Below, in pieces: positions 24,901 to 37,400 of a stretch of DNA of 64,000 bases. Position 1 is the first letter of the stretch. Every line of letters starts with the position of its first letter. Below the pieces are notes generated by a model. The model was given only the letters and a program-made list of their open reading frames with translations. It ran no database searches and had not been told where the DNA came from. A program made the translations under genes and the position numbers. This DNA is from Liolophura sinensis (lineage: Eukaryota; Mollusca; Polyplacophora; Chitonida; Chitonidae), in assembly GCF_032854445.1 (NCBI RefSeq), contig NC_088304.1:14149704-14213703 (forward strand), in the 5' to 3' direction.

Positions 24901-27900
24901 ATGGTCGTGGGTTTCCCCAAGGCTCTGCCTGTTTTTCTCCCACCATAATGCTGGCTGCCTATTCTTGAGTACGGAGTAAAACATCAATCATATAAATAAA
25001 TAAATCGGTTCTTCCTTGTCCTTTTCAGTTCTCCCTTTTTCTTGTTAAGTTCTCCTTGTTGTTTAATCCTTCCTTTGTTTTGCTCATCAGTCTTTATTCT
25101 TGTTCAGTTCACCCTTCTCCTTGTGCTTTGGTTTTGTTCCATTGTTCTTGTTCAGTTCACCCTTGTTCCTGTTAAGTTCTCCTTAGGTCTTCCTTTGTTT
25201 TGTTCAGCTGTCCTTATTCTTCTTCAGTTCACTCGTGTTCTTGTCTTGTTTCCTGTTAATCCTTTTCGTTCAGACCTTGTTCTTTGTTTCCTTCACTGTA
25301 TTTGTACGTGTAGTTCCCTTGTTCCTGTTCATTCCTCCTCATTCATATTCAGATCCTCCTCGTTATCATTGAGTTTTCCCTTGTTCATTTTCCCTTTTCC
25401 CATGTTCATTTTCCCTCGTTCATTTTCCCATTTTTGCTTGGTTCATATAGTTTTTGTTCATGCAGTATTCTCTATTTCTTTCACTGTTAGCCTTTTTTTC
25501 TTTTTTTTCAGAAACATTGCCTTTTGTTGGTCTTTCTTGTGATGATTTACTTATTTACATATTTATTTGTCTTTCCTTGTATTAGAGTAAAATGCCATTC
25601 AGTACTGTGGTGTAATTTATAGATCGTATTTTGCTTGCAGCAGTGACACAGGAAGAAGTGCCATCTATTACTAGTGCTTTGGAAGATGTGGAGGCCAGCC
25701 CCGGTGAGGTGGTCACCATGCAGTGCGGAGTTAAGGGCCTTGGAGAGATCTTCTGGCACAAAGAAGGAACCAGGCTGAAAGAGTCACACAAGTATGAAAT
25801 GAAATTCGAGGATGCGTCTGCGAGTTTGCGCATCCGAGATGTTGTGGTTGAGGATGCTGGCCAGTACTCCTGCTCCGTGAAGAACACAGCTGGTGAATCC
25901 AGCACGATTTGCCAGCTTTTGGTCACAAGTAAGTCATACGTACCAGTTGACTTTATATTGTACTGTAGATCTTGGTCTCGTATAAATCATGTACCGATGA
26001 ATCAGGCTTATTAAATGACATTGAGATAAGACGTCATCAGTTTTATTTTAGATTTTTGCAAGCGAGCCAAACACTAAAACAGACAAAAATGGAATAAAAA
26101 TTAAACTGAAAGTCCAGCTTTTTTGTTTTGTCCAGTCTTCATGTTTTAATGATTTTTCAGCTTGTTAAGACTTGCCGTCTAGCATGTAAATAGGCCGAGA
26201 TAGTGTATATTTTTCCGACAATTAAATGATTGTCAAGTTTTATTCTTGTTTTCATACCCTCCTCGGACATGGAAAAAGCATTTTGTTCTGCCCGTGGAAC
26301 AATAATAAAACTTCTTACGGCCTTATATTACTGTACTAATATGCTAACAATACATGTACCTTCATATAATCAGTATACAGTGTTCTTCACTGAGTGCAGA
26401 TGCCTGCTAGTATTATATTTACGTGTATTTTGTTCACACAAGAATATTTCGCTAGTAAGGGTCAAAGTACAGTAGCGGTCAGTTTTAAAGATGGTGGAAA
26501 CCTGACCTAGTGTCCAAAGTGTCCAGACATTTAACATTTAACATGTACTTGAACGTTAGTCTTGTGTGTCTATCAATTAAAAGTACATGTTGGGGGGGGG
26601 GGGGGACAGGGGGGAGGCTTTGTATCAGACATTTTTGCATTATGTTAGATTACAAGGCCTATTTCACAAAACTTCTAAGATCGGTAAATTGCGTTAGTCT
26701 GTAGTTTTTTGAACAAGTCCCACATGAAGTGACTTTCGACAAAACTTAAACCAAACACTTCGTGCAAGTTAAGAAGTTTTGTGAAACTGGTCCCTGGTCT
26801 GTATCGGCTTCTTTCTTTTGACTTTTTTGATGTTTTGATTTCCAGTTGAAGGTTGTCCACCAGATATTTTGAACCCGCTTTTTAACTGCACTGCCACCTG
26901 TGGAAAACCTTTCAAACTGATGTGTAGGATATCTGGTGACCCCGAACCCAGTGTCAGCTGGTATCATGAAGGGAGAGAACTCAAGGAGACTGCCACCTGC
27001 AAACCTTCATACATGGACAATATTGCTCGTTTGGAGCTGAAGCCAGTGACGGAGTCAGATGGAGGGGGAGTACGAATGCATTGGAAAGAATGCCTTAGGC
27101 AGTGCCAGCACAAACTGTGAACTTAGCGTTAAATGTAAGAAATCGTAACTTTCTTTAAAGCTGGAGAAAACATATAAATTTACATAAAGTTCAGCGGGTT
27201 GGAAAGTTATTTGTAAATGTGTTCTTCAATATGTTTTTCGATTTTTCTTCTAGTGAAGAAGCTGGTTAATTTGTGATGGTTGAACATTAATTAGGTTTTG
27301 TTTGTAGCATTGCTCATTCAACATTTGAAACATGTATTTTTGGTTTTGTCTTAAGTTTGATGTTTTTGTTAATTTCAGCTGAAAGTAAAACCAACAAAAG
27401 CGTCACTTCAGCTGAACATAAAAGCTGTATCAAAGCCAGTTGATCAGGAAAACAGTGAAGAAAAACAGGACGATTCTAAATTGAAATCCCCTCTCTCGTC
27501 ACCAAATTTTAGCCAAACTGATGCCAAAGATACTGATATTTATTCTACCGGTGAAGTTAGGAGTTGTACCCCCCACCCCCACAGGTTACCCCTGTTAGCT
27601 GTTCCCCACCCCAGAGAGACGTCTTGATAAGAAACTTTTCCCCACTGCAGAGCAATAATCTTCCAGCTATCAGCCCTGATCAAAATGGCGGATATTCCGC
27701 AACGACGACTGGACAGGCGGACACAAAGGCAAACGCTGTTAATCGCTTGTCGAACTTCTTTGGGAGCATCATGAATGACGTGTCGTCTGTTTCTCCAACA
27801 TTCAGCCATAGTGCAAGTCCAGAGGTGCAGACAGAGACGAAAAGCAGCTTTGTGGTTAAGAAGAGGGAAAACGGAAGTTTTAAGTCAGACAGAAATTCAA

Positions 27901-30900
27901 CAGGAGTTACACCAAGCCCCAAGGTATGTTATGTTCTGATTTTATTCATTCTTGACCAAAGTTAAACGGATGTTTTTGTGTCCTTCAAGAGTATGCAAAA
28001 TTCATTCTGAAATAAGAAATTCTGGTGCAGCTAACATTATACAGGTTTACATACACTGTAGCATAAAACATGTTTTTGTGTAGGCCAACAATGTACACTG
28101 GAAGTGTCAAAGGAAGCTTGTTTCTATTCATGATTGATCTCTGATCATATTGATTAGGTGTTTTTTTTAGAGGGTGATGATGAAAATGTTAAGCATATAA
28201 TCATATCAAACTACTAACACACATATGTTGCTATATACATGTGGCATGTCCTCGGCCATTGTTGACAAAACATAATGGATCAAGGGGAGTAACTCTCAAT
28301 GACTTCTTATCATGGGAAATAACTTATGGTGGAATAAATGCATGCTCCTTGTGGGAAAAAAACTTCACATCCATTGCAATGTGAAACAGAGTTGTTTGGA
28401 ATAATTTTAATCATTGTGCACTGGAAAGGTAAGCTCTGTTAAGATAAGCTTGTCAGAAATACCAATTTGAAAGGATACTTGAAACATTCGGTTTTTATTT
28501 CTTATATGGAGTTTAGTATCTTTTCTAACCTATAAAAGTCGAGTAAGCTTCTTAGCTTTTTAGGTGGGTGGTGTAGGTGGATGGATAAAAATGGCCTTCT
28601 CCGACAGTTTGCCTAAAGCCCCCTGCCCTCCACCTGCCAAATCAGCCCAGGAATTAAGTAGCCTGCTGTTGTCTGGTCAACGGTACAGTGTACCAGCACA
28701 TGATAACTGTCAAACGCTTTGAGGAAAGAGCCCAAATGTGGGCCCTAAGTCGGTCCCACCGAGTTCATCCATGATGTAATTTCCGAAAATTTCTGATCGT
28801 TGACTGAAAATATGTACAAAATGCAGGGTTTAGTTGGGGATGCAAAATATACCTCAAAAATGCCCACCCGCCCCAAACATTAAAAAAAAAACAAATCAGT
28901 TGTTTGGGAACCTGCGGATGGTTGTGGGTTTCTCTCATGCTCTCATATTGTGCTCCTTTTCCTATATTGATTAACTTTAACTAATGTAAAATTATTGGGG
29001 ACGTGTAAGATTTTGTTTATCAGTTAATAGGTGAGGCTGTAAATAAGGATATGATGTAATCATCAAAATAACAAAATCATAAAATGATTAGAATTATTTT
29101 GATTCCTCATTCCGCCCAATCGAAGTATCAGTAATTGTAATTATGCTGGGCGTTAATCATTGACTGGTCATTCATTTTGTGGTGAACCGAGGAATTAAAG
29201 TGAAAGAAAGCTAAGAAATGAAAGTAAGGCTTAGCACATGGACTGCTGAAAGCTGTGCATAAAAAATGTATTTAGCACAGCTTAATGACCCAGGAGTCTC
29301 TCACCAATGTGGTCACTGTGAGTTCAAGTCCAGCTCATGCAGGCTTCCTCTCCGGCCGTACCTGGGAAGGTCTGTCAGCAACCTGCGGATGGTCGTGGGT
29401 TTCCCCCGGGCTCTGCCTGGTTTCCACCCACCATAACGCTGTCTGCCGTCATGTAAGTGAAATATTCTTGAGTATGGCGTAAACACCAATCAAATAAATA
29501 AATAAATAAAATTGTATTATTATGTTTTTTTTTTATTATTTTATTTTTTTGAAAAGAGCTAGATTCATTTAAATGCTTAGGTTCCATTGTGGGCTTTATA
29601 CGTGTAAACCATTTAGTTAGTGTTTCGATACTCTGACGTCAGTTTTCCGTATTCTGAAGATAGCTTTTGATGTTTGAATATATTCTGTTGATGCTCACTC
29701 CATTTTTTTTTGTGGCCCTCCTTTTTAAATCCGTTTTGGCTGTTATGTGAAGGTGCAGTGAATATGCAGTAGTTATCCCGCTTCAGTCTATTATATCAGA
29801 AAATTTTTGCATTGGGTAATCCAAATGTTATTGTGTAGCCAGTGCTTATCTGAGATGTTCTTTTCTATCCAAGGAAAAATATTATAAAAAGGAATAAAAA
29901 ACAAGAATATGACCTAGAAAAAGATTGATTGTTGTTTTACCTTTGTAAAACAGCCTTTAGCATGTTTAGCAAAAGTAAATACTTTAAATTATGAAAAGAC
30001 CATAATGCCGGTATAATCTGACATGTAAGTCTTTAATTCATCAGTGGATCAATTCATCCTCGGCATAACATAGCTTTCTAATCGTAAAAGTACACATAAA
30101 GGTGTTTAAATATTTTTGGGTATAGAGTAAGCCTTGACACAGGCATTATGCTCCATATAGCCCACCTTACATGTTTATGATTAAATGATTTGAATAAACA
30201 CCGTGTTTTACGCCGTACTCAAGAATATTTCACATAAAGTGGTGGCCAGCACTATGGAGGTCTGAGATTTTTAACTGAATACTTCCATGAATGGGTGTTT
30301 GATGTCAAGCTTTCCGTGACGTGTTCATTGGTGATACATGAACAGTGTATATATACCTCACTCAGATACTCTAGCTGTGTACTTCAAGATTTGCCGGAAG
30401 ATCTCTATGCATGCAGGTGCCAAAATTGTCAAAGAATGAGTAAGAAAATTTGTAAACGAAGGCCAACTCTTTTTTTTTTTATAAGGGAGCAAAGTTTTCA
30501 AGCATTGACTGTATTTCACCTAAATTGTATCATTTTTCAGCTTTTCAGCATATTTCGCTTGTTTCTTTCTGATTCATCCACCGTAATATAAAATCCCTGA
30601 AAAGTTTTTTTGAGAAGTTTATTAGTGGAAAAACTGAAGTTTTGGCATCCATAGTAGTATTTTAAGGTTTTAACAGGCTTCTATAAGTGAATTTCTACAT
30701 ACCAAACTTTGGGCAGATAAGTAGTAGCATCTAGCTTATAGCTCATACAAGTAGTTTGACTTCACTATGCTATTTACTGCACATACTGGCCTACTCAGAT
30801 GTGTATGTGGGAGATGATGTGCTATGAATGAGGGCAGACCTAGAGCACGTGGGATGTTCAGTAGAGGTATGGGGCATGTGGGAGGGGGTGGGGGTTAATA

Positions 30901-31361
30901 TATCCCTGGACCATTCCCCTGGCAGAGTTGCCTTTTAAGGAGGGTTGAGATGGGGAGAAGTGACTTGCACTATCGTTGTGTATAAGCTGAAGGAAGGCTT
31001 TTAGAAGCTTGTTTATCTGTATATATATACAGGGCATGCACATGCAGAGGGTAAAATACAGTATAGCAGTGGAGTTATTCCACTTAGAACTTGTAAATAG
31101 GTGTTCTGAGAGGTACCCATTTTAAGACCTTCATGTACATATACATGTATCTGTATCTATAATAATAAAACGCCTTTTTAACTTTCTACATTCTGTTATA
31201 TTCCAACTGCAGTTTCAAACCTCATGTAATTTTCAGTCTTAAAATTCCTTGAAAATAACATGAAGTTTGAAACTGCAAGTGGAAAGAAGGCAGTTTTTTA
31301 TTTTTTTTTTTCAACATAACGTCTCCTCACCACGGAATCTTTCTCTATTTCTTCAAATATG

Positions 31362-31392
<31 letters not shown>

Positions 31393-31404
31393 ATCTATAT
31401 ATAC

Positions 31405-31463
<59 letters not shown>

Positions 31464-34400
31464 TATAATATATATATATGCGCAGCAGTGTTTAGGGCTA
31501 AAAACAGCTTAAGAAATAAAATCATACATACTTGTACAAATTTGAGTTAATTAGATGGTTGAAGAAATGATGAAAACAAGTACAGGTGTTAATACAGAAA
31601 TCAGATTTACATTTAAACCCTAAATGGGCCATTTGCCCGAATGCTACTTGTTACTACACGTAGGTAATGAAGTCATTTTTTAGAGTACAATAGTTAAATA
31701 GTTAAACTAAATTATGAAAGCTCAATAGAGAATAAAGCCTGCTGATATCGAAAAATGTTTGAAAAAATTGTTATACATAAATGCATAAATCAGTAGTGGA
31801 TACTGTATATCTGGAAATCTGAATTAATTACATACATGTACATAGAATATCCGGTATATATAAAAAAAAGGAAGATTTGCTGCTATTGGGTCATACTGAC
31901 TCTAGATCCTGTGTGCAGGAATATCTGATCTCAGTTGTCTGAGAGTTTAAGGAAACGATCCTGTTGCAGTTTCCATGACGATAAGGCTATTTTTGTCCTT
32001 ATTATGACATACAGTGTATTAGCTCTATCCTGAATGCTGAAAGAACTTCTGCAGCTTCTGTGACTAGTTGGTGGTACGTATAATTAGGGTGCTGTGCTGT
32101 CGATGGTTTCCAGATTTTTAAATGACATTTTTTTTTGTGTTTTGTGAAAAGAAATTATGTACATGTACACAGAATCGTTCATTTAAGATTTGAGGTTTAT
32201 GTATGTATAATAGGATTCTTGTGGAAATTGCAGATTTTTCATATTAAAGGTAGATTGTTCAAAAGCAACGAAAAAATTGTATAACATGTGCAAAAAATGG
32301 TATTTATTTAAAATGCAATACCAGTTCAAGGACAAAACGGCCCCATCCATATGTATTTTTGTTGCGATACTGTGACAACACCAGCTTGAGAGAGTGTCCC
32401 AGGAATATTGATAATAAAATACGAAAGAAAGGAATGTTGAGAACCGAGTAGAAAGGTAAAGTTGTCATATTCCAATTGGTATAATTCTAAAGTTGATATT
32501 TACCTCAGTTACTTAATAATAGTTGAAATGAATTATTCCATTTTGGACACTTGTTTATTAAAGAAATTGCAGGATAATTAGAAATTAAAGTAACATTGAG
32601 TGGTGATTTTCAGCTTTTCGAATTTAAAGTTTACTGTATTAATTTTTGCCTTATATTTCATTTTAACAAGAGGCATATTTATTCTTATGAGAAAAGAACA
32701 AATCAGTCAAAGGAAAATTTCTGTGGCATTATATTTTTTTATGAGATTATTGTCAAAGTGTTGACCATTTGAACGTGCGCACTCCTATGGTTAGGCAATT
32801 GGCTTTACATTCATGTATTTGAGGATTTTTTTGTTAGGATACTTTCAAACAGCTTTTATATGCTTGTGGTCTACCGCAGGCAAGTTATATGGGCTGCATA
32901 ATAACTGTGCTAGATTTTGTGGTTTTCACCAACGTGTTTTCCTCCCACATGCTGCGTGATCAGCAGAACAAACCCTGCTCTCTGTTCACGTGAATCGCCA
33001 GAGACAGAAGAGATGGTAATACACACATATATACACCTTACTGCATACACATGTAGGCTTTTAAAGAGGGGCTTCCCAGTGGAATGCCCCCAGTCAGCTA
33101 GTAGTTTGCCAGTGGTAAGCCTGTGGAATGGTTGTGGAATTAAATGATTCCTCGATCCACCATATCATCAATCAAATTACATATATCTCCACTCTCCCTG
33201 GCTCAAATACTTTTGTGTGTTTCAAGGTAAAACTGTGTTCATTACTTGATTTCAGGATTGCAATGAAGTTGAATATGGTTCATCACACTATAGAAACTGA
33301 ACAGTATAAAGTTGTTTTGTAGCACACATCAGTCATACTTAGAAGTGGAAGTTAAGAAAGCAAGGTAGTAAAAAAAAAAATGGAAAGGTTATTAAATGTA
33401 TATTACTATTAACAGAAAAACTAATATTGCATGCACAGTTTTATAAAATTTATTGCCTTATTAAAGAATGTGCGCATAAGATTTGTGTGTACAATAAATT
33501 TACCCGTTGTTTCAAACTCTGTTTGCTGCTTTATATTCAACATGAGCACAAAGACTTAAATATATGTAGATGAGTTCGGGCAATACTGAAGGGAGCCACA
33601 ACAAATTTTAAGATATAAGAAAAAAATATTTTCAAAAAATCGGGGGAACAGTGATGCCCAAATACAGCAGAAATCTTAAAAATTGTAACCTGCATATTGA
33701 ACAAAAATATATATCAGTTCTTTACTGTAAAATCCAGTTAGGACTTCATTTCATCACCATAGGTATTTATTAACACTCCCACTTATAAATATTTCAAGAC
33801 CTATGCAATGACTGCATCTGTCTGTGGTATATAAATCAGATTGAAACTGGAGACCAAAATATGACATTTCCATTAATCTTCATGTGTAGAGCGCACATCA
33901 TAAAAGATAGGCCAGTCTGGGTGCCTGCTCGCACCTGGGTAGGTTTGTAGAGCCTGGGTATTTGTGAAGTGGGCCCAGCTGCTTGTAGAATGTAGCAGAG
34001 GGAGAAGTGAGACTCAAGACGCTGGCAAGATGCTGGCAGGATGCTTCAGCTGATCTATGGTTGTATAGTGGTACAGGCCCTGATAGGTGAGGGGGAAGCT
34101 ATGATCAGTCTATATTTATCATTGCCTTTGCTTTAACCTGACACCCAGGCTGGTATGTGTGTGTGTGTGTGTGTGTGGATTGGGAAAGGGGTATGGGGAA
34201 ACAGGGGTGGGGAGATGCTTCTTCCTTCCTCCCTCCATCCCCCTCCTGCTACTTCTTGGATTTTCCCACGGTAAGGTGTGTTCGCTGTTTCTATAGCTGA
34301 AGCTTTATCGCTTCCAGGCTAGCTGCTGGAGAAAATTTTTCATGTTCACATTTACCTAGCTGAGGCCAAGGAAGGAATTTGGTTTTTGGACCAAAGCATT

Positions 34401-37400
34401 TGGATATTTTTGAAATTTCATTTTGCGCCTTGTACCATTCTTCTTTCGCTTAGGAATCATTTGCATTTTTTTTTTGGAAAAACTTGGACGGTTTTAAGCA
34501 GAAGTTTTGGCGGAGAGGAAGAGCTTAATCAACAGGTGAAAGGTAAGAGCTCAAGTGGTGAAATTTAAGGAGACATTGCAGTGTTCAACTCAACTCTTTT
34601 ATTAAACTACTGTTTATAGGGCAGTTTCTTGAAGGTCTTGGGAGTCCTTATATCATGACAGTAGCAGGCTTTAGCTAGAACTACATGACTGCTGCAACTT
34701 CTGTAATCTAACAGAGAAAAGGGCCTGTTATTCCTCTGTACCTCACTTCCGTATATTTTTGTAATAGGAGAATCCATGTCCCAACTTGACCTTGATAGCA
34801 ATCCTTTCAAGGTCAAATAAAAACAATGTGTGTAGGTGTTTTCGCTATTGCTTACTCAGAAGACAACAAAATTGCCCAAATTAGTTTACAGTATACATTT
34901 GTGGTTGTCAAACAACAAGCACTGGCATTTGCTCATGAGTGATTGCCAGTTGTCATGGCAATGCATTTGTTTATTTTTGACCAGGTTATTTGTTTTTCTT
35001 CAGTATATATATGTACCACATACACTATAATTGGTCTGATGGGCTTAATTGTGTGCCACAGTGCTTATGAAGGAGAAAATTTACTCTGTTATGAATTGTC
35101 TTGTAAAAAAACTTGGAAATGAATGAATTTTGTTGAGATACATTGAATAGGAATATTTGGATTGGGTTTAGATTATTCAGGAAATTCAGGTATTGATTAC
35201 CTGTGCGAGTGTCTGTTGTAAATTCTGAATATTTGGCATTTGAAATTTTCACCTTTAATTTAATTGGCATTTGGGATTGGCTTCACCTTTAATTTAACTG
35301 GCGTTTGAAATTGCCCTCACCCTTAATTTAATTGGCATTTGAAATTGGCTTTACCTGGAATTTAATTGACATTTGAAATTGGCTTCACCTTTAATTTAAT
35401 TGGCGTTTGAAATTTGCTTCACCAATTTAATTGGCGTTTGAAATTGGCTTCACCTTTAATTTAGTTGGTGTTTACAATTGATGTCAGTATTTAATTTAAT
35501 TTGGCTCAAGTTATTTGATGATTATGCTGATGGTGGTCCAGGAAGACCAGGTGTTTATTGTGCCTCTTGCATGGGTATGGTTTATTATGTTTACTGATAT
35601 TACATGCTCAACTTTATTAACAGATTCTTTACCTTATGCTTTCTTGTCAAGGTTTAATTCAGTTGTTGCTCTAACGTTATAATTCAAGTTAGTACATGTA
35701 CATATGCAGCAATTTGCAGGATGCACAAAGAGGTCACATTTGGTTTTGCCTGATGGGCATTCATCAATATTTTTCAAACTAGCATGAATAAAATCTAAAT
35801 CGGAGATGCTGAAGTGAAATAGATCTGTTGATTTGTGTCTTGAAAAGTTTAAAATGCATGCAACAACATATAAACGCAGGACCCAGTTGTTCAGAAGTGT
35901 ATTATGACTTAAGCCCGGTATTGACCATAGCCCAGACTAAATGTTAGTCCAGACAAAAGTGCCATTCACTTTGTATTAGGGTGAGACTGGTATTAAGATT
36001 TAAGCCTGGCTTAACTTTAATACGCTTTTGAGCAACTGGCCCAGGTATTAATTATACATGCATCCCTCCTGCCCCCCAAATCCAGTAAGAGAAAAACTAT
36101 ATGAAAAATAATATGGTAATGTAATATGTAATAAATAATAATACGGTAATGTAATATGTAATGAATAATAGTACGGTAATGTAACATGTAATAAATTAAT
36201 AATGTATAATATCATCTGTTAATCAAATAAGTATAGGTGAATAATTTTTCATTGTTTGCATCGGTCTACATTGTACTGACTGATCCACAAAAGATATTTG
36301 TAAACATACATTGTATATATAGTAAACATCTTTGTCACCTACATTTTCTTGTTAGCCTGTTTAATAATATCCATGTACGCTGTTTATATTAGACAGCTTG
36401 TAGTACACCACCGTGTAACACAATAGGGGGTATACATAGATGTATGAGGGCTATAGACCAGTCAAGTTGACTTTGACGAACACCTTTGCCTGTTTACTTC
36501 GACTCTCGATCAGTATGACCTTAAAGGGGATATAGATGTTTAATTAACCAAGCAGCTGATGCCCTTTTTTTCGTCAGAATTGTCTAATCTCTCTGATATT
36601 AATTGAAAAAAGTTGATCTGAATCTTAAGTGATCCTGAGAGCGTTGCTATCATGGGCCAACAGTAGATGAAGCCGTGTGAAGGTAAATGTTATCCCAATA
36701 ACTACTGCATGTACTGAGCTCAAGTTTTGCAGGCTTGCATGCGTCAGGAGCACAATAATATCAGGAGGATGTTCCTCAGTTAATGTCCTCTGTTAATTAC
36801 AGTACGTGTAAGTTACAAAATTCATAACTGATACTGTGTTCTGTTTATTAGAATGATTGTTAAGAAAAATGTTAAATGTGGTATCAGAAGGAATATATGT
36901 CATGTGTTCAGCTGAAGTTTTGCATTTTGGAACTTTCAGTCCGTTTCGTGGGTTAGAATTAATGGTTAGAAAAATGTTAAACGAAAGGTATATATGTCAA
37001 GTACTCAGCTGAAGTTTTGCATCCATGTCTCCTGCAGGCAAGGTCTTGTGAAGGTACTGTATAACCATCTTTCTAGATTTTTTTACTGTCAGAATTGAAC
37101 ATTTACCATATCATGTCAATGTATAGACCTTTATGGAGCTCCTCTGTGTATGTGCTGGTTCAACTGTCCTTGGGCTATAGAGAACTCTTTAAAATGCCAA
37201 TTTTTGCATCTGTCTCTGCGTGCTACCAGTGATTCAGATTGAGTGGTCACAAAAACAGTTTTATTACCACAGACAATGAAAAGATGAGGTAGACATTTCA
37301 AGTTTACATGCCATGGCTCAAAGAACAAGCTTTGCCAAGAATCAAATGTGCTGAGTCCATTAGCTGTAAGGACTGCTGATTGGCACAAAAGAGAGTTGTA

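Larger units (their letters stand above)
19416..25640 (+). other. Intron 5
   Basis: It contains the donor-derived repeat, about 2.7 kb with nothing recognised (19619-22310), SINE-1 copies, a 12-bp minisatellite (24040-24510) and a pyrimidine-rich degenerate repeat (24530-25500). A run of 14 C lies at 21472-21485. No further exon was found. Confidence 0.65.

Noticed and set aside
25042-25542. 166-residue plus-strand open frame
   Set aside because: It lies in a pyrimidine-rich degenerate repeat, has low complexity and has no splice or start support.
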